Shown here piece after piece: positions 36,966-48,412 of a stretch of DNA of 64,000 nucleotides. The stretch lies in contig CM067534.1 in NCBI GenBank assembly GCA_034509925.1, positions 4,648,501 to 4,712,500 of the forward strand, given 5' to 3'. Source of the DNA: Hirudinaria manillensis. Its lineage: Eukaryota; Annelida; Clitellata; Hirudinida; Hirudinidae. Both the position numbers and the translations under genes were made by a program. The notes beneath the pieces were generated by a model. That model saw nothing but the letters and a program-made list of their open reading frames with translations. It did no database searches and was not told the DNA's origin. The stretch's first letter is position 1. The number at the start of each line of letters is the position of its first letter.

Positions 36966-37861
36966 AATTAATTAAAGAAATCAAAAAAAAATCTCGAAAT
37001 AGTTATTAAAATAATTATGAATGGATATCAAATTAAAATTTGAGTAACAATTTATTAAATATAGAGCATGATTTTGGCGTTCAAATTGCTTACGGGAAAG
37101 TTGTGTGAACTGTGATTCATGTGTTTTTGACGAGATACCATTATGGAATAAACATAATTGGAATTATTTGGGTAATGACCAGAAATTTGTCACAGGAGTT
37201 GCTTGCAAGGACAGGACTCCTCTGTTTTCCAACAGAGATACGTACTGAATTGGAAACGATGTGGTCGCAACATCGCAACGGGTTTGTAATTTCAAATCAA
37301 TAAATTTTTATTAAACTTCTTATTTTTCATATTATAATTTATATGCGTTTTATTGAAACATAACATCTTCCATGAATTGTGATACCCGTCAACGCTCAGT
37401 TAAGGTTCAGCTTTCTGTTGTAGTCTTGTTAAGGAACTTAGCTCGCCTGAGCCTGGAATGAATAAATGCATAAATAATAAGCAACCATTGATGTCTATTG
37501 GACACTCCAATTAGAAACAATGCAGATGATTGGTGTACTATTTTTAATTTTGACGATATACATACAATTATGTCCATAATTATTTCAATGTCGTCCATGT
37601 TTCGAACGTTTTGAAGACCAATAACAATTCCCAAAAGTAATAAAATTTGCATATATTTTTTGGGAATTAAAATCAAACACTTTAAAGTTAATTTAGTAAT
37701 CATTAATTGAAATCAGAAAATATTTAGAAATAATTTTTTTTTATTAATCCAATAATAATCATTTAATAAGTAAAATTTACCATATTAACCTGGAACCTGA
37801 ACCATAAACCATAAAATGCACGTCAATCTTTGAATCAAAAATGGAACTTCATAAAACACAA
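36966..37861. other. AT-rich spacer between family members 3 and 4
   Basis: About 0.9 kb. The repeat-unit head is absent, so the tandem array ends here. A 98-codon open frame on the minus strand (37703-37407) is hydrophobic and without recognised homology; I leave it uncalled. Confidence 0.55.
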
Positions 37862-38398
37862 TCACATGAACTCCCATCTACTTTTCCTCACTGAGTCAAA
37901 AAAATCATCTTTTAATTTAGGATTCTTCTTCTTAGGTTGAGATCTCAAATGAAACGAGTCGTCGCAGGGTGTCTTTCTCTTCAACGACTTAGACCTTCCA
38001 TTGGTCAAGGTAGACGTTTTTAGAGTTTTGCCTTTATCTTCCTCGTCCTCCTCATCATCACCTGATGATGAAGATGACGACGACGACGACGATGACGATC
38101 CGTCCGACGAGTCGCTGGAACTGCCGGACGTTTCATTACCCTGGCTTCCTATTCCGGGTGTGCCGCTGGCCTGGGTTGCGTTGGGAGCTTCGGCAGTGAA
38201 ATTCATTCCTTCGGTCAACGTGGCTTCGAAAACCATCAAAGACGTGAATGTATTGTTGAGCAAGCACATCTTATGAAGGTTTAGCTTCTTGTTCGTCACC
38301 ATTTTGAAAATGGTGGTCTGCTTCAGGTCTCTGACGAATTCTAAAGTTCGGTTAATGTCTCCCTTTGTGTAAGAATTGTTTTCGTTATTATTGAACAT
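37862..38398 (-). CDS. Diverged intronless family member 4 with acidic Ser-rich tail
   Basis: 178 codons, ATG start. The first 55 residues align with the tandem family: KGDINRTLEFVRDLKQTT against KKDFKKSSAFVEDLINST, then LHKMCLLNNTFTSL against LSKECMLRNTMYTL. After that the protein is different: a Ser/Gly/Thr-rich stretch, a run of 12 Ser, GDDEEDEEDK, and Lys/Arg clusters (KSLKRKTP, QPKKKNPKLK) that look like nuclear localisation signals. The Ser run sits in a CGA/CGT-like repeat (38060-38100 on the plus strand). The shared N-terminal block with unrelated C-terminal tails suggests the N-terminal helices are the functional domain. Function unknown. Confidence 0.7.
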   Translation of the reverse strand: MFNNNENNSYTKGDINRTLEFVRDLKQTTIFKMVTNKKLNLHKMCLLNNTFTSLMVFEATLTEGMNFTAEAPNATQASGTPGIGSQGNETSGSSSDSSDGSSSSSSSSSSSSGDDEEDEEDKGKTLKTSTLTNGRSKSLKRKTPCDDSFHLRSQPKKKNPKLKDDFFDSVRKSRWEFM

Positions 38399-39569
38399 TT
38401 TCGGTTATATTCTCTGACTTGAAAAATTTGAGTAGGTTTTCGATGATTTTTGTATATTTATTTGTTTGAATATTTCGTTTGTCTTGAGATATTTTTTTTA
38501 TCGAGGTACAAAATTAGGCGCCAAAAAAAGATATCGAATATTAATAAAAACTGTTATTAATTTCGTGTTTTTAATTAATTAAAATTTTGTCAAATAAATT
38601 TTTAAAAAATTTAATTAAATAAAATTTAAATAAATATAAATATATGAATGACCTGCAACGGAGTTGAAATGAAGTCCGAAGGACCGTCGACGATGTTGGA
38701 AAGGTCGTCTGAAACCCGTATCGGTTAACACCGGGCTTGTGGCGCAATGGATAACGCGTCTGATATATATAAACATATTTATTTAATTATTTAAGAGAGT
38801 AAATCTTATTCGGTGATTAATATTTCACGATAATGAATTAATTGAGGCAATAAAATCGGAATAAAATGCGCTTAAATTATTAACGTTTAATACTGAACTT
38901 TCAAACAGAGCGATTATGTCCAATTTATGTCCAATTTCCATGTTTTTTTTCTGTAAAATAACTTATAAATAATAAAAAAAAGCGCTGCAAAAGACACCGA
39001 ACGTTACCAAAGATAATAAATATAATACAGATAATAAAACTTCTCTTGGATTTTATGTAAAACACAGAAAATGGAACCTGTCTTTGATTTGGCTTTACAA
39101 ATTCTGAGTATTATGTTTTATTATTTCTTAATAAAATGTTTTCCCTATTTAGACAGTTAAATATTAGTTTATTAATTTATTATATTTATAATAAATAAAC
39201 TTAGTAATTCCTGTATTATTGGTCTCGCATTAAATCAGTGGACAATCAAATAATTCTTAGAGAGACAGAAGAGTGTTTTATTAGACAACGAGGATATGTG
39301 CTCGAATTTTTAGCTGTAACAAATATTTAAACAAAGTGATAAATATTTACAATTCTGTAGAATAACTAAATTGATGAAGTAATGATTCAATTACTTGTTC
39401 AGTAGCTCGGGCACTTTTTGTACTCGAAGCATTTGTACTTGGTCTCACATTAAGAAACAATGTTGAAACACGATTGAAACGTGCCTTTACATCCCCTTGG
39501 GATAACATTGCGCACGTAAAATATTGGACAAATAAATGTAAATGTAAACATGTTTTGATGTTGCGTTCC
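38399..39569. other. Spacer with an upstream AT element and a tRNA fragment
   Basis: Contains GAATATTAATAAAAA (about 38537-38551), also found upstream of the tandem genes, and the tRNA-Arg fragment listed separately. The rest (38770-39560) is AT-rich without coding signal. Confidence 0.55.
38733..38763 (+). pseudogene. 5' half of a tRNA-Arg gene, truncated
   Basis: Reads GGGCTTGTGGCGCAATGG then ATAACGCGTCTGA: the acceptor 5' strand, full D arm with the A-box consensus, and the 5' side of the anticodon stem of metazoan tRNA-Arg (ACG type). After TCTGA it turns into TATATATAAAC, so the anticodon loop, T arm, B box and 3' acceptor strand are missing. I found no 3' half nearby. It is a relic or a retroposon head, not a working tRNA gene. 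Confidence 0.7.
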
Positions 39570-40670
39570 TCACTGCGTCTCAGCAGATCTTAGAACCACG
39601 GCATCTCTGTGGAAAGGGTGACTTCGATAGCCTTCACTACGGAGTCTCGCACTCGACCTGAACTCTAAAAGTCTGCAAATCATGTCCGTCAAGTGGACGT
39701 CAACTCCTTGGAATTTCTTCAGATGGACGCCAGCACGCATGTTCTTCACCAGTTTCTCACCTGACTCGTCTTTGAAGGGAAACTCCTTCAAGAGACAATA
39801 GTACAGACACACCCCCGTGCTGAAGCAATCGGCTTCGAATCCACATCGTCCGCTGGTGATCATCTCCGGAGCAAAGTAGCGCGTCGTACCGGCCATTCCG
39901 TGTGCCACTCCATTCTCCAAGACACTGCTCAGACCAAAATCGATGACTTTGTAGACACGATTTTCCCACTTTGCCTCGATTAGCGGTGGATAGGTGATCA
40001 TTATGTTGGATAATTTAATGTCTCTATGCACGATGTCCAAAGTAGTCAGATGGCAAAGAGCGCTTGCCATTTGAAGACTGAAAGATTTTATTTCTTCGAC
40101 GAGCATAGACTGCTTCTCCAGCAAGGAAGAAACGTGACCGGCATTGCAATATTCAAAACCCATGTAATGATAGTCAGAGTCGGTGGAATATTCGAGCAGT
40201 TTGACGACATTGTGGTGCTGAACCTGTGACAGTTTTCGAAGAATTTTTAATTCCCTGTCCACTTTTGTCGATCTGCCGATGACTTTAACCGCGAGTTTCC
40301 TCCTCGTCTCGTCGTTTGTGTATCCTTTGTAAACGATGGCGTGGTAACCGATTCCAACTCGATCGTGGAAATGTACACTCATCCCTCCTACTTCGACCAA
40401 CCTATTCAGTTTCGGATTGACAGCATTGACTCGTTGTTGGTTTTCTTTCGATTTGAAGACAACTTTGCCAACGTCTTCGAAGGCGTCGTTGTTTGATTCA
40501 CCGGGGTCAGGAAAATCATTGAAGTCAAATTCTTTGTCTTGGGTTACTTGCTTCGATTTTAAAGAGTCACGGGTCATCGGGTTAATTTTTGGGTGGAGTC
40601 CCGTAATTGAAAGTTGAGAAATACTGTTACAGGGAATTTTGAAAAGAATTTCGTTTTCTTTGTTCTCCAT
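39570..40670 (-). CDS. Intronless Ser/Thr protein kinase with N-terminal KEN boxes
   Basis: 366 codons in one exon. The kinase domain spans about residues 100-355: Gly loop VGIGYHAIVYKG (105-116), catalytic Lys in LAVKVI (about 129), HRDIKLSN (215-222) with the catalytic Asp, DFG in VIDFGLSS (244-246), and FAPEM (266-270) as the APE motif. All key catalytic residues are present. HRDIK marks a Ser/Thr kinase. The 100-residue N-terminal extension has KEN at 4-6 and 75-77 and an RxxL at 34-37, motifs used by the anaphase-promoting complex. Family not recognised; the NIM...VYK...DFG spacing is a little like TBK1/IKK-type kinases, but similarity is weak. The lack of introns, in a genome where other genes have many, suggests origin by retroposition. 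Confidence 0.88.
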   Translation of the reverse strand: MENKENEILFKIPCNSISQLSITGLHPKINPMTRDSLKSKQVTQDKEFDFNDFPDPGESNNDAFEDVGKVVFKSKENQQRVNAVNPKLNRLVEVGGMSVHFHDRVGIGYHAIVYKGYTNDETRRKLAVKVIGRSTKVDRELKILRKLSQVQHHNVVKLLEYSTDSDYHYMGFEYCNAGHVSSLLEKQSMLVEEIKSFSLQMASALCHLTTLDIVHRDIKLSNIMITYPPLIEAKWENRVYKVIDFGLSSVLENGVAHGMAGTTRYFAPEMITSGRCGFEADCFSTGVCLYYCLLKEFPFKDESGEKLVKNMRAGVHLKKFQGVDVHLTDMICRLLEFRSSARLRSEGYRSHPFHRDAVVLRSAETQ

Positions 40671-43600
40671 TGAGCTTCCTTCAAATGAAATTTATATTCA
40701 AACGAAAGTAAAATTAAAAATGGAATTTAAATCTCAAATTGTTCAAAATAAAATTAAATAATTTTTTATGTGTTCCACGTTTTTATTTGTTTCTGTCTAG
40801 TTCGAAGTTCTTGGATTGGAATAAAAGATTTGAATCTTTTCTGATCTTTTGCTTTTTTTAATTTTAAAGTAATTTTTACAACTTTATTAAATTGCAATTT
40901 GGTAATTTGGCAACAATTTTTTTTACACTAATTCTTTGAAAACGTAGTAATATAAATATTAAATTTATTGTTTCCTAATTAATGGCTAATGTATGAACCT
41001 AAATTTGAAACTTTTTTTGACCAAATTATGCAGAAAATCTAAAATTTGGGGCACTTCATAATCAATCTACCTCAAGTTTTATGGGGCACTTGTCAAATTG
41101 CACTAATTACTTACTATTGGACGATTATAATAACAATAATAATAATAATAATAATTTTTTATAATCGTTAATGAATTATTAATGATATTATAATTATACG
41201 TGCATATGTAATTAGCTGAGAATGTCAAAGGTTAACATCGGAACTTTTCATTGACTTAAAAAGGCAACAGCTGCCCGAATAAGGAAAAGATTTTTTAAAA
41301 AATTTAAAGAAATCGATTCGAGTGTTCGGATCTATTTTTAGAAATGGAGGAATTTTAAATATTCCACCTGGGTGAGATAATGAGAATACTCGGAGAGTGA
41401 AGGATATTCAGTCACGTGGTTACTAGAAGTAAATGTTTTCTACTCTTTACTTCGTCATTAATAATAATACTAATAATAATAACAGCTTTGAATTATAATG
41501 AAGCTACTTATTATTCAAAATGAGCTCATGAATTATTAATTAGCGATTATAATATAATATAACAGTAATTACTTTTAAAGCAATTCTTGGTCGGCACGGT
41601 GGGAATGCTTTTAGTTTAGTAATTGTTGCTTAATTGTTGTAAATAAGAAAAGAAGCTTTTAAAATATTCGATAAAAACGGGCTGTGAATCACTTGTGACG
41701 ATTAGAAATAAAAACTTCAGTTGAAGTTTACCGAGTGAGCGCCAAATAAGTGGGACAACTTTTTTGAGATCAGAACATCTTTTCCTGGTAATGAATGCCA
41801 GGAATTCTCAATTAACATCTTTGACGAGTATAGTTTAGTTTTTTTATAAAGCGAGTAAAACAATACTTAAGCCATGAATGTATTTCACTTAGTTCCGTCA
41901 CCACGAATACCCCGCAATACCCAAAGCACGAGAGATAAGCATGGAGTATATTAGCAATTAGTTTATCAATCCATTTCCGTGCTCAATGATGATTGGATAA
42001 CAAAAATAGAACGCTGGGACTAAATTGAGATATGCCAAGAATTCTACAAGTTAAGGCGGAACAGTTGTCCGAAACTTCAAGACCCGCGTGAAATAAAGCG
42101 CCATATAAATGAGAGTCTTGTTCGGATTTAGGATCTTCTGATTGTTTATTTGTTTTTCTTTTGCTCCCTTAAAAATATTTCCTCTTCAACTTTTTCCTCC
42201 AAACGGCCGGTCTTAGGGGAATCGTTGTTTACATACCTACCGTTGGAAAAGCGCGCCAAATATTTGATAAGCTAACCCTTATGGCAATGAAGACGATGAT
42301 GATGATGATGATGATGATAGCTTGGGTGGTAATGATGATAATGATGATAACTTTGGTTGCATTGGTGATGGCTCAGTTGATAACCTGGATGGTTATGATG
42401 ACGATGATGTTGATAAAAGATGGATTTGTAAAATTTCTGAATGATAAGTAGACGGTGATATTCAGTAATAAGTGGATTTAGTAGGTGGAATGCTGGAGTG
42501 TGTTGTTTTTTTTATGTCAACAATGATTCCTATTCATCGAAACTGTGTCAACCTCAAACTACATTTTTAACCAGAGACGGACAAGGGAAAAAAATTTTGC
42601 AATAAAACAAACTAACATTAACTAGTAATTAAAAAACATAAATTATAATTAAACTAATTAAGAAATTATATTTAGAAAATAAATTAATTAAAGCATAAAA
42701 ATCTGAGTTGAAAGACGGGAGTAAATAAATGTCCATCGATCTGAAATCATGCCAAGAAATGAAGCGCTCAAATATTCAAGGACTTCACGGTCGATTGAAC
42801 CGCCAATTGAACCGATGATTGAAGGGCAGCGACTGTTGTTATTTCGTCAAATGAGGAGGCAAATCCCATTTTCGTCTTCGTCTTCTCCTTTATTTTTCAA
42901 CGTATCGGAATTTCAAACGCGACAGCTATTCGTGTTTCGAGCAGAGAAACTATTTCTATTCTATACTTTTGTTGCACGTCGGATATATTTGGCCATCCCT
43001 CGTAGAAATTCGCCTTCCTTATGGAGGTAGGCAGACAAAACAACCTGGAAAATGTCTTCCTCGCTTCCTTGAAATCAACTGGAACGAAACGGCGTCATGC
43101 GTGACCAAATCGTCGACGATTATTTCATCAATTAGCTTATTTATATTTTAATCAAATTCAATTTAATATCGTCTTTTTAAAAGCAATATTTATATTTTAT
43201 TCGAATAATCACCGAATATGAAGAAGATTTATATTTCCATTTAACCATTGAGCTGTCATTTCTCGTCACGATTCCTCTGACATTCTGACTGCTTCTCTTG
43301 CTCGTCTCTTTCCTTGTACCTGTCCATCCCTCTGCCACGGCTTGCACTCCTCTGGAATGCGGAAATGATGATGGATGGATAGATGGATGGATGGATGGAT
43401 AGCGCCACTTAAGAACAACAGCGCACTTACACGCGCTCACAAGATCACATATAGTAGTACTAGTATATAAAGAGACATAATTGCCTTCCCGGCATGGAGA
43501 TTGCGATACAAAAAGCAAATTAATTTCTATTTTTTTCAAATTGCAAGTTGTAAAGATTTTCTTCGAGTCGACATTTCATTTTATTGTTTCATATTTCTAT

Positions 43601-43881
43601 TAAATTGCTTCTTAATTCTTAATTGAACTTAGAAAAACAAAGACGAATACGAAAGCAAAAATGACAATAAATTGGGTTGGTCAAATGCTTTTCTAATTCC
43701 TGCTGACTTTCCAGATTTTATTTTAATTAATTAAGTAATTCAAATGAATTACATGAAAGTAAGTTTATCGACGGTTGTTAATGGTTACCGAAGAATCTTT
43801 TAAAACTTAAATGATTATATTTTTGTTTTGTTGTTTTTTTTTTAAATTAACGAATTAATTCAATTTCTCGATGAATTTCAG
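40671..43881. other. Intergenic region between the kinase and the secreted-factor gene
   Basis: 3.2 kb, AT-rich. It holds an AAT run near 41130-41155 and a GAT microsatellite near 42290-42320 with imperfect GATGAT sequence to 42420. An open frame from an ATG at 42749 ends at a plausible splice donor (GAG then GTAGGC, 43026); it could be a 5' exon of the next gene but does not join it in frame, so at most it would be non-coding. A GGAT repeat lies near 43366-43402. Confidence 0.5.
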
Positions 43882-45063
43882 ATTCATTCAGATGGAGGAT
43901 TACCTCTCTTGCTTCTGCCCAAATTAAGGAGCCTCCTGGTCGTCATGGTGGCCGTTGTCACTAGCAACATCAATGCCGACACGACGAGTCTAGAATTGAC
44001 TGACGGGAATGCTGCAGACCGGAGGGAATGGAACATCAAACCAATCATTTGTGAAAGCGTACCTTACCACGTACTATGGAAGCGATTGCAGGTCAATAAT
44101 TTTATTATGAAATGTAAATACAAATTAATTTAAACTGAAGTTTTATCGTTTACTTGGTCGATCTTTGAGAGCCACGCGTACCCTGACAGAACGTGAAGGT
44201 GTATCTTAATTGATCTGCCGTTTTAAAAGTCCATACTTGAGAGCACTTTCTAGCGCTACAGGCCGGGTTGCGAGCAAGACACGCATCGACTTTAGTTCGA
44301 TAAAAATGAAATAAATCGTTAGAAAGTTTTCAAAAAGACTTTTTATCGTTCATTGCAGATGGACGTAATGCAAAACAGTGGATCGGTTTACAACGTTCGA
44401 ATGTCCAGCAACGGAACCGTCATCTACGACTTGAAGCCCCGAGTCAGACGAAATTCTTTGACGCCAAGAATTGGTGACGATCGAGGAGCCGACGTTGACG
44501 TCAGTTCAGTCGGTGCTGAGGCAGAGTTGGCCAATGAAGTCAGAAACGTTCAAGACCCGAAGAGGTCTCGTAGGTTTTCGTCCAAGCTTCGTATTCGAGA
44601 CCCGAGCCGCAAGACCTTCAAGACCAAACGTTCGGGTTCGCATCACGCGACTGCATTGGAGAGCAGTAGCGGAGATCGCAACCAGTGGCTGAACAGCGCC
44701 TACGAGTCCTTCAAGCAGTTCCTGCAGAATTTCAGAGTCTGGGAAGATCAGAATCAGAACCGGGTCTACTTCGAACAATTGGCCAGCAGACTGCGTCAGA
44801 ATCTCTGCCAGTTCAAGTCGCGACGCATCCAGCTATCGGAGGGCTATTTCCCTCCCACGGTCACCTCGGGACGTTGTCATAAGTTGGACCCTAAGGCCAA
44901 ATGCCTGCCGACCAAGTACAGCGTTCAACTCCTGAAGAAGGCCGAAAACCTTTGCTATCCGGTTCCGAGTACGAGCGTCAACAGCACCTACGAGGAAGTT
45001 TGGGTCATGACGAACATCAAAGTCAACGTCGGATGTCAGACCGTCTTTTCGAGGCACGGATGA
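43882..45063 (+). CDS. Secreted, dibasic-processed Cys-containing factor, IL-17-like (5' end uncertain)
   Basis: Two exons, 43882-44091 and 44359-45063, join in phase 0 for about 304 residues. The first exon starts with a hydrophobic stretch (LPLLLLPKLRSLLVVMVAVV) that looks like a signal peptide. The first in-frame ATG inside it is at 43945, so the true start may lie in an unseen upstream exon. A basic, Ser-rich region follows with possible furin sites (KPRVRR, KRSRR, KTKR). The C-terminal domain has five Cys and the order GYFPPTVTSGRC, CLPTKYSVQLLK, then IKVNVGCQTVF. This resembles the IL-17 fold pattern (YP..I..A.C, VP....VLR, VGCTCV), except the last Cys is Thr. Noggin/Trunk or Spaetzle-type cystine knots are alternatives. 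It is probably an extracellular ligand; family assignment is tentative. Confidence 0.6.
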
Positions 45064-47430
45064 TGGCGTCACGGACGTCGTCGTCGTCGCTACGTGCCTT
45101 CCTTGTGACGTCATCGACTTTTTTTATTTTTCACCGTCGTCATGGCTTCTTGGAGACTGAGAGTTGTCATAGCAACCCGTGTATTTTATTTTAAAATTTA
45201 ATTTAATTTAATTTATTTTATTTATTCTATTCAATTTATTATATACTTCATTACGTGTGTACGTGTCAACTTGCCAAATATCACGTCATTCCAGAAGCAT
45301 TTCGGTTGTTGGAGATTCGCATTTATTTATTTGGTTTGGCACCACGTGTACATTCTTAACTTTCATTTGTTGTCTACTTCTGCATTTCATTTCGATCTTT
45401 ATTTATATATTTATTTATGTATTTATTTATGCATTTGTTTATGTATTTATTTATTTATGTATTTATTCTTCGATATTCTTTCAACTTTTACGACCTTCAC
45501 GTGATTCTTTAACTGCCTGAAATCGCTTGTGTAGTTAGGTCAACAAAGTTTAGTATAGATCGGCTTTACCTCAGGATGTATTCTCATCAATAAGGAATTC
45601 TAGTCTCCAATCCGTTGGAATGCTTTTTGAAAATCGTTACCCGATTTGTTTACTTTTTACGATTTAAGACGTTGTAAAGCATTAATTTTTTTATTTTATT
45701 TTTATTTTTTGTAATTTGTACGTAAATGATCTCATCCCACGCACGATCGCTAAAACGGGTTGTTTTGCAAAATCGAGCAGCATTTTCATGTCATTTTTAA
45801 ACGGTTTACTGTTTATTGCTACTCGAAACAATTGAAAAAAAAAAACCAAAAAGAATTGAATTGTAAAAGGGTTTTTAATTCTTTTTCTGTTCTTTCACTC
45901 TGCTAACAAACAACTGCTAACAACGCCGATGAGGATCGATATTCAATTCGTCACATTGATTTCTGTCATATTGATTTTCAACTTCCTCATTACGGATATT
46001 AATAATTTTTTGATTAATTAAGGATTTTTTTTTAATTGACATCGATTCATTCACTTTTACATCCCCCAAGAAGATCATCATCATCATCATCATCATTCTT
46101 TTACAAGCATTTTCACAACATTTTCTGATGCGACCTGAAATCCAAAATTTCCTGAAACCTGGGATCGTCTGAACACAAAATGGAAGCTTTGTTTTTTTTA
46201 AATTAAATCGAATTGTTTTATAAAGTGTACCTTCCAGCGACTTCGTTTGTACCTTACGTGATCCTCGTCTCCGTGGTAACCGTTTCCATGGTGATGGACG
46301 GATGATGGCGTCCAAAAATAGTTCGAGAGGAAGACGTGGAGACTGCGATGATCAAAGAAATAAATAAATGAATAAATAAATAATTCCTTTCAATTCCAAC
46401 CTCTGAGCGCCTGTTTGTAACACGTAACACGCTTTGTTGTTGTTTGTTTTTAATTCTAAAAATTCTAAAAATAAACTTCGAAGGAATTCCACACGTGACG
46501 TCACTGGAGTGCTTGACTCTTTCCTCTAGATTTCCAGGTCTAAAATTAGATCTCAAAATGAGAGATCCAACCGGGTCGACATTCTTCGGAGGTAAAATGT
46601 CTAAAATGTGCCTTGATTAATCTCGTTAAAAATCAATATTTATAAAAAAAAAAGCAGGTCAATAATGAATGATAATAATAATAATTAAGTATATAATCCC
46701 TAACCAATAGCGATCCGTGTTTGATCCGATCATTGCGTTTTTATTCGCCAGAGTTTCATGCCATCTGAAGTTTGTAAGAAGAAGAAAAAATGAATCAGTT
46801 CTTCAGATGGCGTGTTTAACAAAGTTTAACAGCAAAAAAAAAATGTTGAAAACTATTCGCAAATCTGAGAGGAATTGGAGACACACTTGGTCGATGGAGA
46901 TTGCTTTTGCAACTTAACATTATACACATTCCAATACTCTATTCGTACGATCCGGGAAAAACCTCGGAATTTCCATGAAAATGCTTCCACTTTCTTAAAA
47001 TAGAAGCAAGAATCGAAAGCAATTGAACGCGTTCGAAATGAAAACAGGTTGATATGCACGAATAACAGAAACGATTCTTCGATAATGAAAGCGAAACCAT
47101 TTGGCGTCTCGATGGATCTCCATGGAAACTGGGAAATACAGACGATATTTCATTACAACCGAAACTCAGATAAGTTGACGAAGTTTCTGCCAAATGATGA
47201 CGTCAATTACATTATGACGGTGACGATGATGATGACGACGATAATGATAATGATGATGGTGATGGACAGAACGATGACCAATCGTAGCGCGGTCATGATA
47301 ACGATGGCGGTCTGTACCATCACGTGCCTAAGCGCAAAGTCCCCGACGCAAAACTCTAGCGCATTGGAGGACCATCGGCGCAAGATTATTCGACAATAAA
47401 TAACTTTTAATGTCTGCTCAATGTTTTATT
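45064..47430. other. Intergenic region with TTTA-type repeats
   Basis: Begins with the 3' UTR of the secreted-factor gene. A TTTATTTATG/TTTATGTA array lies near 45395-45470. CATCAT and AAT runs occur near 46075-46095 and 46670-46690. GATGACG-type repeats lie near 47215-47270. Open frames here are low-complexity or lack recognisable domains. Confidence 0.55.
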
Positions 47431-47530
47431 CGTCATCTTCTTCCAGCTACCTGCTGTTCTGCGCGGGCGTCTGCAGTCCATGTCGCCAGGAGATGCTCGG
47501 TCGGCTCTTGGACGCGCTAAATGAATTTAT
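47431..47530. other. Short GC-rich patch of unknown nature
   Basis: About 90 bases with much higher GC than the surroundings, preceded by a possible acceptor (CTTCTTCCAG). The plus strand is open as YLLFCAGVCSPCRQEMLGRL and onward, Cys-rich but unrecognised. It could be an isolated exon, an RNA gene or a relic. Confidence 0.25.
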
Positions 47531-47704
47531 AATTTCGCTTTTCGAAAGTACAATTAGGATATTATTATTATTATAATAAATAGTAGTGATAAAGATCATT
47601 AATTTAAAAAATAGTACTGTTGCTGCTGCAGTACTGTACGTTGTACGTACCAGTGATGCTGGAAAAGTTGTTTTTAAGTGGATGTTTCAGCTGAAATCTT
47701 CTGT

Positions 47705-47935
47705 TAGTTAATGAAGATGATGAAGACGATGATTGCGATGGTGATGATGACGATGGTGGTGGAGGTGGTGATGTTGATGATGATAGTTTTCCTGGCGAAT
47801 TGATGATATAACCTGATGCTTGATGATGAAGATGATGTTGGTGAGTTAAGATGTCGATGACGACGATGATGGTGATGATGATGATGGTGGTGATGATGAT
47901 GATGGTGGTGATGATGATGATGATGATGATGTCAA
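47705..47935. repeat. GAT/GGT microsatellite cluster
   Basis: Imperfect GATGATGGT arrays in two blocks (about 47705-47790 and 47820-47935). Confidence 0.9.
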
Positions 47936-48369
47936 TCCGAACAAGACTACGACATTCTTCTTAGGCTTTCTTTGTACTCCTCTGTACTACTTTGTGCTGC
48001 TTTGTGTTCGTTTGTATCGCTTTCTATTGCTTTGTATCGCTTTGTATCTCTGCACATCCCTCGCTGTCCGTGTGCAGGTCGTAAAGGTATCATTTCCACT
48101 GAAATATGACTAGTGTGATGTGACTACTTAGCAATTCTTATTTATTCCAACCAAAACAACAACAACAACGACAACAACGACAACTGCTTACTTCTTTCTT
48201 TCACCTGCAAACCATCCTCTGTGAATTGTCATCGTCATCGTCATCGTCGAGTTGTCATCATTTTAATCGCTACGAGAACGTTTGAATTGTTGAAATTATT
48301 TTCGGCCGTTTTAGGGTGTTGCAATGTTGTAGTGTTGTAGCAGTTATTTTGTAATGTTATCAGTTTTGG

Positions 48370-48412
48370 TGATGGTGGTGGTGGTGGTGGTGGTGGTGGT
48401 GGTGGTGGTGGC
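48370..48412. repeat. (GGT)13 microsatellite
   Basis: A nearly pure run of GGT triplets preceded by GATGGT. Confidence 0.95.

Noticed and set aside
42749-43030. 93-codon plus-strand frame ending at a possible donor
   Set aside because: It does not join the next exon (43882) in frame and has no domain; at best an untranslated exon.
46254-46556. 100-codon minus-strand frame with a hydrophobic segment
   Set aside because: Low-complexity surroundings, no family match and no splice or promoter context.
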